Origin: Sipunculus nudus | Lineage: Eukaryota > Annelida > Sipuncula > Golfingiida > Sipunculidae | Assembly: GCA_026874595.1 (NCBI GenBank) | Contig: CM049320.1 | Span: 45,086,714 to 45,150,713, forward strand | Reading direction: 5' to 3' | Length of the DNA stretch: 64,000 nt | In this document: piece after piece, positions 47,177 to 60,098 of the stretch | How positions within the stretch are numbered: the first letter of the stretch is position 1 | Layout: every line of letters starts with the position of its first letter | Made by a program: the position numbers and the translations under genes | Notes under the pieces: model-generated | The model's database searches: none | What the model was told of the DNA's origin: nothing | What the model saw: only the letters and a program-made list of their open reading frames with translations

Positions 47177-47326
47177 TGTTATGATGCATGAAACACGGAA
47201 CAAGACAGCCGGTTACACAATGCTTTATTGCCGCCAAGATCTAGGTCAAGATATAGGTCAGGGAGCATAGAGTAAATAACTTGCCTAAAAGTCGGCCTGT
47301 ATAAAAGTCGGCCTAACTCCACAACA
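47177..47326 (-). repeat. 5' LTR (150 bp)
   Basis: Pairs with 11003-11154; starts/ends TG...CA on the minus strand. Confidence 0.88.
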
Positions 47327-47331
47327 CAAGA
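47327..47331. repeat. Target-site duplication CAAGA (right)
   Basis: Second copy of 10998-11002. Confidence 0.85.
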
Positions 47332-49686
47332 AAGACAATATTTTCACTTCTGAGTATTAAATAGCTCTATGAATGACTGAATAAATTTTAAATATAGTAA
47401 GTCCTAAATTTCTCCTCTTTTTCATCATAACTGATAATTTTATGAGCCTGATAACTCCAAGATAAAGGTTCAAGAAGTCTTGCTGGTCGTCTGCTTCTTA
47501 TTTCCAGGCTGCCCAGTCAGGCTCCTGCCTTTGTATTCTTTGTTTGTGTATAACTTATGGAAAATCAGTTTAGCTGCATTTCAATACTCATGTCTTTCCA
47601 ATATTGATTTCAGTCGCTCCTTCAAAATATAAAACAGTAGGGTAGATAAAAATATGTAACAGTAAGCCTAGTCAGATTTATATATGTAAAGATCAAATAA
47701 TTTAGTAAAAAAAACATGTGAAGACTGAGGTATTACTTTCCACTAATATAATCTGAACACTTACACTGGATACAATGTAAAATTAGAAAAATTTTCCCAT
47801 GAATGCTTGCATCCGCCATGCATGTTGGTGGTCCATATTGCCAGTTGGAGTGTGGCTGAGGATGGCATCACCAATAATATGATGTAACTAAAGATATTTA
47901 TAAGTAGCAGTTTAGGACATGTACCAAGGTTCATAACTCTTTAATTAAGAAATTCCTGGTTTAATGGTAAATATAATAGAAAAAAAGTTTAATTTAGCCT
48001 GTAAATTGGGCAAATAATTTGTAATCATGAAGGTATCCAGTGGGTAGAAACATCCAAATGCCAAATAGTATCCATTTATTGCCAGTGGTTGTAATTTTGA
48101 TCATATCTGAACAGTTAACAGGTATTCAATTGGGGAAAACAAGTTTTTTACCATTTGCCCACAGGATTTAGGTCACAGTGTTCTTGTCAAGGGTTTCATG
48201 GAGATTTCACAAGAACCTGTCAGGATGTACAGCATCAATTTTCTTACCCTGATGTTACAATTTTTACCTTGTTTATCGTGAGATGAGCTACAGATAAAGA
48301 CTGCTGAACTGAATATCAAGGGGGTTTACATTTAAAATCATTATAGAAAATCAATTATAAGAAAAAAGATGATACCTGGGTGTATATCCATTATAAACCT
48401 TTGAGTTACAACTGCAATGGATTTCTCTAAATGCTGGCATACAGGTCGCAACCCGACTCAACTCAACAGGTCAAAAACTGTTTAGTTGAGTTTAGTTGAG
48501 TTGCGTCGCAACGTGTATGTGTGAAAACGACGCTACTCAACCAGAGTCGGCACCAGTATGCGTCAGTTTTTTATTCCTGACAGTGTCAGAAAAAATCGTG
48601 TCCAGTTGAGTCGCGTCGTCCAGAAGTACAGTCAGCAACCAATTACATCTACGAATCTAACCACATGAGTACCTTGGTCATGTGATTCTCTGCGTCAGTA
48701 TGAGATGAAAGGATCAACATACAGTCTGTAGGAAATATTCACAAATACAAATCACCTGGAAATATCCGTTTATTCCAGTGAAACCTACACACAATAGACT
48801 CGGCACATCCAGCATGGTTGCCGGTCAAAACAAAAACAAGCCTTAAACCCCAACCCTTGGTGCATGCCAGAGTCTTATTGGCCAATTATCGATGTTGAGG
48901 GATTTCCATACTTTACGGTAAGCCGTAAATACACCACCCAATCTATGCCATACTGGCGCTATCCTTCTTGCTTTCCCCTTTGCTTCATTTGTTTATATAA
49001 TTACCTGTTTACTTATAAACGAGAACAAAACAAGAAAGCAACGCCCTTAAGGGAATGACATATCCTCAGGGTATCTGAACAATGGATCAATTGTATACAG
49101 AAAATACAACCTAACTTAAGGGGTAGTGCTATTACAACTGTTGAAGATCCAGAAAATCATACACGAAAGTGTCATACAGAGTTACAGGCAATAAAGCCCA
49201 CATATGATGCAGCTACTTACATAGAATCACATAGATTGAACTACTGTATAATATAGGTGTAGGTCAGATACAGAATCATGGAGACATATTGCAATAAAGA
49301 AAAGGGGCGACTATAACATCAGATGGTCGACACCAACAATGAAACAAAAACAGCAATATCAGCATATAGTCCTGAAGTCGAACATTAAGAGTTCGTTTTC
49401 TGTTTAGTCAGGTATTGTCACACTTAAGGACTGACTTATATCAAAACCTCTTGTCTGTTTTTCTTCATATTTACCAGAAGTATATTCCTATATATTTCCT
49501 ATCTACTTTCCAGAAATTAAGTCCGTCATGTGTAATTTCTTCAAGTTATGGGTGGATTTTGTAAAAATATTTACTAACTTAACATGAACAATTTTGAAAC
49601 TAGAGACTTTTTTCCCCAAGTATATAACTTTGTTTTATTAAGATTCATTTGTATACTAAAAATAAGATCTGAATTTTGGAATTTTT
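47332..49686. other. AT-rich intronic DNA, nothing coding
   Basis: No gene. At about 48450-48640 there is a local cluster of GTTGAGT / ACTCAAC inverted motifs (CGACTCAACTCAACAGG, TTTAGTTGAGTTTAGTTGAG, CTACTCAACCAGAGTCGG) that may be a small MITE; no target duplication could be fixed. Confidence 0.4.
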
Positions 49687-52184
49687 AGCTCAGCTGACTA
49701 TAAGTCATCTGAGCAATAGTCGTGGTCCATTGTCCGTTGTCCGACCGTCTGTCGTGCCGTCCGTCCGGATGTCCGTCTGTAAGACTGGCACATTTCAACA
49801 CCATTGGACCTACAAATCTTAAATTTGGCATACAGTTAGATGTCCCCAAAATCTCCTACCAAAATCTCCTACCATACCGAAAATTGTCCTCCGAGATATT
49901 AAGGAAAAACCTCAATTTTTTATTAGAAATCTATTTTCACACTTCAGGACTGCCTAATATCAAAACCACTCATCTGTTTTTCCCCATATTTACCATAAAT
50001 ATTCCTCTATATAGTTCCTTTGTACATGCCAGAAATAAGGTCTGTATTATATAATTTAATAAAGTTATGGGCTCAAACATAATGCATTTTGTAAAAAATC
50101 AGGAAAGATATTTGATCGCTTAACACAAAACATGTTAAAGCTAAGGACTTTTCTCCAGTAATATAATTTTAATTAATCAAAATAAAATTGTATACCCAAA
50201 ATTAGATCAAAATCTTTAAAATTTTTTAAAATATCAGCAAAAATAAAAATTGGTACCTTAAATTTTGCCTAACTTTGGCCACGGCACGTATTTTTCCCTT
50301 AAGTACTGTGGATTTAATTTTCACAGTATGTGCACATAAGGATTTAATCTGTTAAAATCTGAAATTTGAAAATAAAAGCTGCAAAATTAGGCTAGTTATT
50401 GAATGTTTTTGGAGGCTCTTGTTGTATTCCCTTACTTTGTCAAGCAGTCCACTTTGGTGACTGTAGGTCATTCAGTGCAGCTCTCTATGCTCCCCAGGCT
50501 GTTGGCATAATTCCCTCTCTCCACTGAGTTGAGCTTGATCAGGCTGTCTGCAGTTAATACCATACCACAGGGAGCCTTTTTCTCTGGCACCCGCCCCCCC
50601 CCCCCCCCAACCCATTCTGTTGACAGACTTGTACTATGAACTAGATGAATCTTAAAATTAACATTTTTTTCAGCAAGGAGCAGTAACAACGGAGACCCCT
50701 CCCCCACCCACCCCTTAAATACACAGGACTAATAAACAAGATAAATCTTATAATTTTACTGTTAAATAAATTCTGTTTGATGAGACTTGGACAATTTTGA
50801 TTTTTTTAAAGAAAAAAATTTCAGGAATTTAATCCTAATATTCAAATGTGATAAAATATTAGGATCTAATGTAAGTGCTAACTGACAAGATTTAAGAAGA
50901 TATAAATACTTTTTAGCATTTCATTCATATCTCTTAAAGTTGGCAGGGCCTGGGTGTGAATAACACTGTTAACTTAGTATTAAAATTAGGAATATTGGTC
51001 AAACTTTTTTGGATTAATTTTTAACTCTTATGGCCATATATTTAACTTTTGAAAACTTAATTACCTTCACACATTATATGTTTATGAAATGTACTTTTAT
51101 ATAACACTTATCGTAGGCCTATTTGTTCCCTTGGTGCATTACTTAATGGTTAAGCTCATGTCCATTATTCTATAATTTACAGTTTCATTTAAGCTGGGTC
51201 ATTTTCTCATAGCTTTTCTAATGATAATATACATGAAAAACCAAAAGAAATAAAAATATTTTGCAGTTACTAATATTTTCCAAAATTCAGCTGAGCAATG
51301 TGGTCCCTTGTTTTAAATTATAAGCATAAAAATGAAATCAGTGTCTTAAATTTTGCCCAGCTTTGACCATGGCATGTTTTTTCTCCTGTGAGTACTGTTG
51401 ATTTAATATTCACAGCATGTAAATGTAAGTATTTAATTTGTTTAAATCTGAAATTTGAAAATAAAAGCTCAAAAATAAAGCTGGAAGTCAGCTATGCCAG
51501 GGTTCCTGATTTGGTACAGTCACTTGGGGAGATGCCCTGCTGTGACATGTGTACAGTAATTCTCATATCAAGCCCCCCTCCGGCACCCCCAAAACCCTCC
51601 CCACCAAGTGTTATTCAATAATTGTAATTGTTTGCACTGTATTTCCTTAATTGTAATGCTGTTTTCACTCCAATAAACAAAACTTTCCATGAAAAGTAAT
51701 TCAAGGATGAATTCAGAAGATGCAAATGTTGTGTTAATGTAGCATTTTTAAAGAAATCAATTTTCTTTTAAATGATTTAAACCAATTAAAATATAATTAA
51801 ACTCATCAGTATGCATAAATTAATTAAATATGAAGCAAATTATGGATCAATAAAGTCATAATTTAAAATTGTGAAATCAAAATATAATTATTATTTATTT
51901 ATATTTATTCTTTGCCAATTTTAAAGATCTATATATTTTTGTGGTAAAATATAAATAAACATTTGTATGCATGATGTGGTGTTATCTGATTAAGATTTAG
52001 GATGGTACAATTTAGAATTATAAATCAACTTTTTTATACAGATATATATATATGTATTATATTGGAAATGTATAGAAATATAAACATACAATAAAAAAAT
52101 GATGTGATAATAAAATGAGGATCTAATACAAACATAATTTTCCTGCCTCAGCAGAATTGGAGATCAGGCTTTGTTTGCCCTGTA
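49687..52184. repeat. Dispersed AGCTCA-type element; long direct repeat of 60099-61562
   Basis: Starts AGCTCAGCTGACTATAAGTC with the hairpin partner TCATCTGAGC, then a GTCCG-rich tract. Many blocks match 60099-61562 in order (for example CAGGACTGCCTAATATCAAA, CAGCTATGCCAGGGTT, CCTGCCTCAGCAGAATT). This copy is about 1 kb longer, with an internal duplication around 50340-51470. Confidence 0.7.
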
Positions 52185-52559
52185 TGTATATGCAGAAGTG
52201 TTGTTAATCCCACCATCTCTTCCCCTCCATCCCCCCCCCCCCTGCTGCCATTGATTCCTGTGCATTGGGACATAAGTTGAATCTGCCAAAACAGAGTTTT
52301 GCGGATACTATGTTTTCAGCCCCCTGCCGCCGTGTAGGTGTCTGGAGAACTCCTCCGTAACTGCTTGGCGGAATTTTATGAAACCCGGGATTATGTTCAG
52401 GTCACATGTGAACTGCTGCGCCCAGATTTTGTTTTGACCTCTGACCTTTCCTCTGCGCTCTGCGTCCATTTGTGCGTCTATTCAACACATAAACCCACAT
52501 ATTTGGGGAACTGTTTGACCAATCAGGAAAAAAATTTTGCAAATTGTAGCCCTTGGAGA
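52185..52559. other. Intronic DNA between repeats
   Basis: Contains a C run at about 52228-52240; an ORF at 52338-52565 is repeat-derived. No gene. Confidence 0.4.
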
Positions 52560-53620
52560 GCTTAATAACATACACAAAAAATGGTGGTGCCACCCGCAAC
52601 TATGTTTGCACAGTGTCCATCTGTTCATCTGCCTTGGGTTAAAATCACTCATATCTCTGCAGTGATTTGACTAATTCACCTGAAATTCGGCATGTGTATA
52701 CATCCTGGATAGCTTACCTGATTTTATGACAGGTGGCGCCTCCTCCCGACATTCATGTTTATGCTGCAGACATCCAAGCTCATATCTCCCTAACCATTTG
52801 ACCGATTGGGCAAAAATTTTGCATGTGTATAGATCTCAAATAGCTCTTTATCATAGGAAAAACTGGTGGCGCCACCTGCAACCATTTTTCACAGTATCCG
52901 TCTGTTTGTTTGCTGTGGGATAAAATCACTCATATCTCGGCAGTGGTTTGACATATCTGCCTTAAATTTTGCAGGTTTATACATCTTGGACAGCTCTTTT
53001 GATTTTATGACAGGTTTCGCCACCTACATTCTAGTTTTCGCTGTAGACATTCAAGCTTATATCTCGGGAACCATTTGACTGATTGGGCCAAAATTTTGCA
53101 TGTGTATAGATTTAACATAGCTCTTTATCATACACAAAACTGGTGGCGCCTTCTGCAACCATGTTTGCACAGCATCCATCTAGTTGTCTGTCGTGGGATA
53201 AAATCACTCATACCTCGGCAGTGGTTTGACATATCTGCCTAAAATTTTGCAGGTTTATACATCCTGGACAGCTCTCTTGATTTTATTACAGGTGGTGCCA
53301 CCTACATTCCAGTTTACGCTGCAGACATCCAAGCTCATATCTCGGTAACCATTTGACCAACTGGGCCAAAGTTTTGCATGTGTATAGATCTCACGTAGCT
53401 CTTTATCATATGCAAAACTGGTGGCGCCACCTGCCACCATTTTTGCACAGCGTCCGTCTGTTTGTCTGCCACGGGCAAAAATCACTCATATACATGTAGT
53501 GGTTTGACTTATCTGCCTTTAATTTTGCATATGTATACAACTTAGACAGCTTTCTGGATTTTGTGGTAGGTGGCACAACCTACATACACATTTGTGCTGC
53601 AGGCATCAATGCTAATATGC
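52560..53620. repeat. About 281-bp tandem repeat, four units
   Basis: CTGGTGGCGCCACCTGCAAC-like palindromes recur at about 52583, 52866, 53140 and 53422, each followed by GCACAG, a TCTGTTTGTCTGC tract, CACTCATATCTC-GCAGTG-TTTGAC and GGTGGCGCC or variants. Units are diverged by several percent. Confidence 0.7.
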
Positions 53621-54069
53621 AACATTTCACTCTATTTCCCCTTGCCACTCAATCCATGCCTCACTTCACCCGTTCCACTCTGATTTAGGCGGATACACAT
53701 AGTCGCTTGTCGACTACCCATATTCTAGTTTTTATTGCAAATGTGTAAAATTTATTTAATTAAAAAAATAATAGGATTAGAAAAAATTAAGATCTTATTG
53801 AAACATATTCTTGCCTTGGGAGAATGGAACATAAAGTGATCAGGTCTGTCCATCATCTATCTGTTATCATTAAATATATATTTATTATGAAATGTTTCCT
53901 GTAAGCACTGTTGAAATAACTTTCATATGCTGTATGTGTTTGGAATTAAGCTATTTAAGTCTGAAATTTGAAAGCAATTTATATATTCAGTTGTGTATTA
54001 TTGCAGATGTTAAACTTTAAAAAAATTTGATATAATAAATAAATTAAGAAATAATTGAAACTTCATATA
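53621..54069. other. AT-rich intronic DNA
   Basis: Nothing recognised. Confidence 0.4.
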
Positions 54070-54254
54070 CAGTGAAACCTCGTTGTGTGGAACTTGCTTA
54101 AGTCGAATACTCCTTTTATGTCAAAGTTACAGACTTGATATTCCAGACAACTTTAGTTAAATTATTACCAAATGAAACCCACTTGTGTCGAACCTCGGAT
54201 GTGTCCAAAGTTTTCTGAGGATCCTTTCATCTTTGACAAAACAAGGTTTCACTG
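54070..54254. mobile_element. 185-bp MITE with TA target duplication (Tigger/pogo-like ends)
   Basis: Ends CAGTGAAACCTCGTTG and the inverted AACAAGGTTTCACTG (one mismatch in 15), flanked by TA at 54068-54069 and 54255-54256. CAGTGAAACCTCG ends are typical of Tigger-like elements. Confidence 0.75.
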
Positions 54255-54407
54255 TATTATCAGCTTTGTTTGTCTGTCCTTTTTTAAATATTAGGTAATT
54301 ATAAATGATTTTTTTTACCCTGTAAGCATTGTTGAATTAAGTGAAAATCCTATGTATATACACTATAATAATACAGATATGTTGTAACTCCCACCATTCC
54401 ACACACA

Positions 54408-54760
54408 ACCCCCCCCCCCCCCACCCCACACCCCCCAACCACCACCAAGTCCTTTCATCTGTGGAAAGGGGATATTAGTTATATTTCAACTGTATACATT
54501 TCATAAAATAAAAAAATACATATATATTTAATAATATATATTATAAAATAGATTCAATTGAACAAATGTGTAAACTACTGAAATTTCAACAGTTAATCAA
54601 AAAGCCAACTAATGATCATGATAATAGTACTGATCATTTGTTCACAGACTGCTCACACGCTTCAGTTTCAACATGAGGAAACACATTGTCAGGTCACAAA
54701 ATATTATTTGCAACCATTTCATGCTTAATCAATAAAAATATATATATATATATATATAAA
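54408..54760. repeat. C-rich run and a segment paralogous to 61568-62900
   Basis: Poly-C from 54409; 54490-54720 matches 61568-61696 plus 62772-62885, and so forms the empty site of the TA element there. (TA)n at about 54738-54757. Confidence 0.7.
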
Positions 54761-54815
54761 ATTTGTTTGGGCAGCAAGATACTTTGCCTGCTACCTCTAA
54801 ACATTGTCACTGCAG

Positions 54816-54900
54816 ATGCTCCAAAGTTTGAAGGAACTGGTTAAAGAAGCATTGTTTGTTGGGTCAACAGATCCTGCTGATATCAAGGCCATATTTCCAG
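54816..54900 (+). CDS. COMMD9: Host exon, COMMD9-like (second of the pair)
   Basis: An 85-nt exon bounded by TCACTGCAG and GTAAGTACC. It reads MLQSLKELVKEALFVGST then DPADIKAIFP plus one base (phase 1). It joins the 3756-3887 exon in phase 0 (CAG|ATG) and completes the COMMD9-like pattern LQ-x-L, then A-x-I-x-x-I/L-FP, at the right spacing. If the two exons are adjacent in the mRNA, the intron is 50,928 bp and holds the whole nested transposon complex. No later exon was found before the window end. Confidence 0.6.
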
Positions 54901-56711
54901 GTAAGTACCATGTCCTGGTGCTGTATTGTCTGAGTACCATCAACTCTAGGCCATCTGAGCTGCAGTTATGACCCTGGGTCCTTCATGTGTCTCTCAGATC
55001 CAGTAATTTCCAACTTATAATCCAGTTAGGTTCTCAGGGCTCGCCCTGCTTAAAAAAAAGTTTAGCCACAATTTTATCCAACAGGAATTTTCTTAAGCCA
55101 TTTCAGAAACACTTTAGCCAACACTTATTCTATGAATAATGGGAAATATCAATATTGAGCACTAACTGATCAGAATTCGAAACATCATATGATCATATCA
55201 TGTAAATATAAATATTAAAAGATGTGTGGACCAAACAGTCCCAATTCTTGATGATTCTGTGTGACCTAGCATTCAGCTATAATATAAAGACTGTATTAAA
55301 ATAAACTGAAGACCAGTCTTTCTCATTAACTTTTATTTCACAACATCATGATCACATGAACAGATTAGATCACATTGCAAGCAGGTTATGAAATTTGTTT
55401 GAAAATTTACATGCTAGTCAGTCCTGTGTAAAATTGGTTTCACAGACCCACCAGAAAAATATTATTTATGTGTAAATATTAAAAAAGTAATTTAAAGCTA
55501 AAAATATAATTAACCCCATATGATCTATTTGTATAATATTAACTGCCAGAAACCTTGGTGGTATTTAGGCCTATTACTATTTGGTTTCAGTTTAAAAAAC
55601 TAGGTCACTTCCATATATCGGATCAGTTGCTTGATCATGATAAAAAATAATAATGTGTCACAGACATCTATTTTTACACAAGACTGGTCATACTCTGATA
55701 TATAACAGCACTTCTGTGTGATTTCCGACCATGCTCATATTTGTAATATATTACTCTCATGGACATTTTCTAAAGTCTGATTTCTCAATCTATATTTTCA
55801 GTCTGTTATCACTTTCTTCATCTTGGAAAACCATTTCTACTTAGCAGATGCGCAAAATACTTGAAGAATAACTTATACACAGCATATATACTGCTCTAGA
55901 AAAAAAAATTCATTTCCATGACAGGCACGGTGCCTCATGTTGAAAATATTTTAATTGTTCTTTAATTATATAATGACTGAGCGAGTAATGTTGATCTGTA
56001 TCTTGTCAACGTCTCTGCGTGAAATGCCATTGGCCTATGGTTAGGAAATATCAGTTATCATCAAAAAAATTAGTCACAAGTTTTTTTTAAAGGCTATAAA
56101 TAAAATGAAATAAATTCACGGAAAGAAATGCAATTTAAAGAGACACTACAAAAAAGACAGTATAAGCGGTTGCTTTAATTTTATGCATGTTCTGATCAGT
56201 TGTTGCCGGTAGAGACGATTTGTCACAAACTGATCTGCTGCTAATACCATGTCATGACTGTTTACAGAACTGAAGAAATCACGTAATTCTTGCAATAACA
56301 AACATAAGGTTTATGGAGATTGTGCACTAGACATCATCAGTTGCACATGCAGGGTCCATTATATAGCAGTGCATCAGTTGTTTTATAATATGCGGTGCTG
56401 AAGTGATCATAGCTGAAAAAAATAGTCATAACCACCATAAGCTATGCGATGTAAGTGAAAATTTTCCTGCCAAAATTGTCATGAATGAAGTCACATGGGG
56501 TGTATTTTTACTATGGATCTCTTTTTGGCCCTCTATCTATGAAACTTCATCACTCATCCAATCACAAGAACCTATGCACAAGACTAGGATTTATGCAAAA
56601 CAATGTGTCACATGGTTTCTATGCAGGTTTTTAGTGTGAATGTAGAGCATTATAATGCTACAGAGATGGGCTTGCACTTCATTTGTTTTCAAACATAATC
56701 AATTATTTTTT
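54901..56711. other. AT-rich intronic DNA, nothing recognised
   Basis: No convincing exon, RNA gene or bounded repeat. An ORF at 56403-56639 shows no domain. Confidence 0.4.
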
Positions 56712-57986
56712 AGCTCAGATGACTTACAGTCATCTGAGCTATAGCGATCACTCTTTGTCCATGGTCCGTCCGGCCATCCGGCCGTCTGTACGTTATCAAG
56801 GCACAAATCGTTACCATTGGACATGGAATCTTCTGACTTTACATCCAGGGAGGTCCATGGAAATTCTCCATAGAAACCTGGAATTAGGTCTCTGTTACCC
56901 ATATTCTTCAAGCTATGGAGCTCCAAAGTACCCCCCAGAATAATGAAAAATTTGATACAAATATCTGAACAACTTATGCATTGATCACCTTTATTTTTTT
57001 GCATGGATATTGATCATGGAGTTTTTCATCAGTGTCTGCAGACTGGTGGCGCCCTCTGTATTTTTCAATTTTTTTACAATTTTTTTCTCTATTTTTGAGA
57101 CCTTAAAAGATGCAGTCATCTATTAACAGGGCACAAATCGTAACCACTGGACCTAGAATTTTTTTTCTTGACATGCTTGGAGGTCCATTAAAAGTCTCCA
57201 TGGAAACCTGAAATTAGGTCTGTGTCACCCATATTGTCCGAGCTATAGGGCTCAGAAGTACCCCCCAGAATAACTAAAAATTTGATACAAAAGCTCTGGT
57301 ATCTGAACAACTAATGCATTGATTGGCATTATTCTTTGATGCATATACATTATGGAGTGTTTCATCAGTTTCTGGTGACTGGTGGCGCCACTTGTATTTT
57401 TTCGATTTTTTACAATTTTTTTTCTCTATTTGAGACCTTAAAAGATGTGGTCCTCCCTTAACAGAGCTTAAATTGTAATCTTTGGTCCTAGAATCTTCAA
57501 ACTTGACATCAAGGCATTCAGGGAGATCTGTAAAAGTCTCCTTGAAAACGTGAATTAAGGTATCTGTTACTCATATTTTCTGAGCTAAGGGGCTTATAAG
57601 TACCCCTCAGAATAATTGAAAAATTTAATACCAAATTAGGGCACAAATCATAACCATGGGGCCCAGAATCTTCTAACCTGACATCCTGAGAGTTCCTAAA
57701 AGTTCTCCCCAGAAACCTGAAATTTGGTCACAGTTAGCCTATATTCTCAGAGTTTTGGGGTATGTTTGAGCACCCCAGAAATAATGCAAAATACACACAA
57801 ATTGCCAGATTCCTCATAAAAGGCTGGTTGGATTGTCATCAGATTTGTTGTGCTTATATGGGTCTTGATGAACTTAAGCTAATATGCATCAACAATGATA
57901 CCACCTATCTTAATTAGTTGTCTGTGCAAGGACATATTATCAATGTGTCAGTCGGCTGAGCGTCATGACCCACGGGTCACTTGTTC
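56712..57986. repeat. Full-length AGCTCA...CTTGTTC dispersed element, about 1.27 kb
   Basis: Starts AGCTCAGATGACTTACAGTC with a TCATCTGAGCT hairpin, contains about four diverged units of roughly 330 bp (GGGCACAAATCGTAACCA, GACATC, AGTCTCCATGGAAACC, AAGTACCCCCCAGAATAA), and ends TGACCCACGGGTCACTTGTTC. The ends agree with the partial copies at 1-519, 49687 and 63011-63045. Confidence 0.6.
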
Positions 57987-58329
57987 CCGCAATTCACCTA
58001 TTTTCATAAATGTTTGTGCATATTTATATAACAGATTAAATTGATCTCGGACTGGTGCCCGCAGGCTGTTTTGCCTGAGTGACGAAATTTGGGAGCAGTT
58101 TACTGGCAGTTTTTTAAAGGCACTGAATCAGACTAAATTTAAAGGGGCAAATTTAACTCAGCTACATCTGATAATGCCTTTCATTATGGAAACTATGAAC
58201 ATCTTCCACATGGAGACCGAGAGAGTTTAAGAATGTAAAAGAGCACAAGAAGGCAGATGACATACAGGCACCTTGCAATCTTACACCAGTCTTGTAAACA
58301 AGGATTGCTTTATGGCTAAAATGGAAAAC

Positions 58330-58585
58330 ATTGATTACTGGTGCAAGTATATCTTGCGCTCCAAACAATGTAAAATCAAAACAATGTAAAATCAAAATCA
58401 AATCATGCCTGCCTGGAGTAAAACATGGTAGGCTGTTTTGTAGACAGTTAGAGCTGGACAAGATAACTGCAATAAAGTTAAATGGTGGAAATTTTCAGGC
58501 AACAGTAAATATTTCACCTTCAGCTAAAGAACAAACACAGTGGTGGCTAAGTACAGCCAAATATGAACATAAGCCTATTAAATAA
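58330..58585 (+). pseudogene. DIRS-like RT/RNase H tail fragment
   Basis: The last 50 codons read RQLELDKITAIKLNGGNFQA then SPSAKEQTQWWLSTAKYE. The pattern L-E-x-D/K-K-x-x-A-L/I-K-x3-G-x-F, then WW, is what I recall for the end of RT in DIRS-type elements. Short and isolated; low to moderate confidence. Confidence 0.4.
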
Positions 58586-58589
58586 TAAT

Positions 58590-58939
58590 ATATAATATTT
58601 ATATAGTGCCAGTTCTCCGATGGTCAGACTCACAGCGCAATTCACACACACACATACCCACATACAATTTTATGGAAATCTACTGCCTGTCTACCCAGAA
58701 AAAAGAATGATGCATATTAATTAGCAGAAGCTTGCCGAAAGAGATACTTTTTTTTAATTAGTTTTAAATGATACAAGAGTTGGAGATTTTCTAAGTGTAA
58801 TGGGAAGTGAATTCCAAACTTATGGGGCTAAGAAACGGAAGGAACGTTCACCGATTTTCATATTACACTTTGGTACTCCAAGAAGATTTCCGCCAGCCGA
58901 GCGCAGCTTAAGCAAAGGCCGATGGGTTATTATTATACC
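58590..58939. other. Intronic DNA
   Basis: Nothing recognised beyond short (CA)n at about 58644. Confidence 0.4.
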
Positions 58940-59900
58940 CCGGCTACAAAGTGGCCGGGGCAGATAGTTATGCCCCCGCCACAAAGTGGCCAGGGCATAT
59001 AGTTTTACCCATTTCCGTCCTTCTGTCCTTCCGTCATTCCCAAATCAAACAGTTGTACGGACTTTTTTTCGCAATGCCTGCAGATATTGGCCTGATTTTT
59101 GGTGTGTCGGCAGATAATGACCAGTTACAGATCGAGTTAGCGTTTCTTCCCAGTTGACCTTATTTTGACCGTTTGACGGCTCCTAAACTTAGAAAATTTC
59201 ATGATAAATAGAAATTTTCATGTGTGGGCAGATAATGAGCAGTTACAGATCGAGTTCAGTTTCATCCCAGTTGACCTACTTTTCACCGTTTTACGGCTCC
59301 TCAACATAGAAAATTTTATGAAAAATAGAAATTTTCATGAAAAATGCACGTGTATGGACTTTTTTTTGCAGTGCCTGCAGATACTGGCCTGATTTTTGGT
59401 GTGTGGGCAGATAATGACCAGTTACAGATTGAGTTTGCGTTTTGTCCCAGTTGACCTTCTTTTGACCGTTTGACTGCTCCTGAACATAGAAAAATTCATG
59501 AAAAATAGAAATTTTCATAACAAATGCATATGTACAGACTTTTTTTCCGCAGTGCCTGCAGATGCATGCCTGATTTTTGACGTGTGGGCATATAATGACC
59601 AGTTACAGATCGAGTTCGCGTTTTGTCCAAGTTGACCTACTTTTGACCATTTGACTGCTCCTGAACTTAGAAAATTTCATGAAAAATAGAAATTTTCATA
59701 ACAAATGCATATGTACGGACTTTTTTTCCGCAATGCATGCAGATACCGCCTTGAATTTTTTATGTGTGGGCAGATAATGACCAGTTACAGATCGGGTTCT
59801 TGTTTTGTCCCGGTTGACCTGTTTTTGACCGTTTTACGGCTCCTAAACATAGAAAATTTTCATGAGAAATGTACATGTACAGCCTTTTTCAGCCCTCAGC
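58940..59900. repeat. About 181-bp tandem repeat, five units
   Basis: GGCAGATAATGACCAGTTAC recurs at about 59108, 59225, 59405, 59587 and 59768 (spacings near 117, 180, 182, 181). Each unit continues CCCAGTTGACCT-CTTTTGACCG and AGAAAATTTCATGA-AAATAG. Confidence 0.75.
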
Positions 59901-60098
59901 TCATAGGCTGATGGGCTATTGTCGTCTGTCTGTCTTGCCGTCCGTCCGTCTGTCTGTCTGTCTGTGTGTTCCACATCTGTTAACTTTTACTTTGTGAGCG
60001 GGATATCTCTAAAAGGGTTCACAGTTGCATTTATTTCATCAGTGAAGATGTATATCGATAAAATCTTGGTCAAGTTTGAAGATGGGTGACCTTGACCC

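Larger units (their letters stand above)
11003..47326 (-). mobile_element. Ty3/gypsy LTR retrotransposon, interrupted by the Polinton
   Basis: Short LTRs (TGTTATG...CCACAACA as read on the plus strand) flank gag, protease, RT, RNase H and integrase remnants on the minus strand. The 5-bp target duplication CAAGA is intact. Subtracting the Polinton (31,563 bp) and one copy of its 6-bp duplication leaves about 4,755 bp, normal for a small Ty3/gypsy element of the kind often annotated as K02A2.6-like. Gene order PR-RT-RH-IN is that of Ty3/gypsy. The copy is inactive: pol has four in-frame stops and gag is split. Confidence 0.9.

Noticed and set aside
58162-58461. 99-codon minus-strand ORF
   Set aside because: Antisense to the DIRS-like fragment and without motif.
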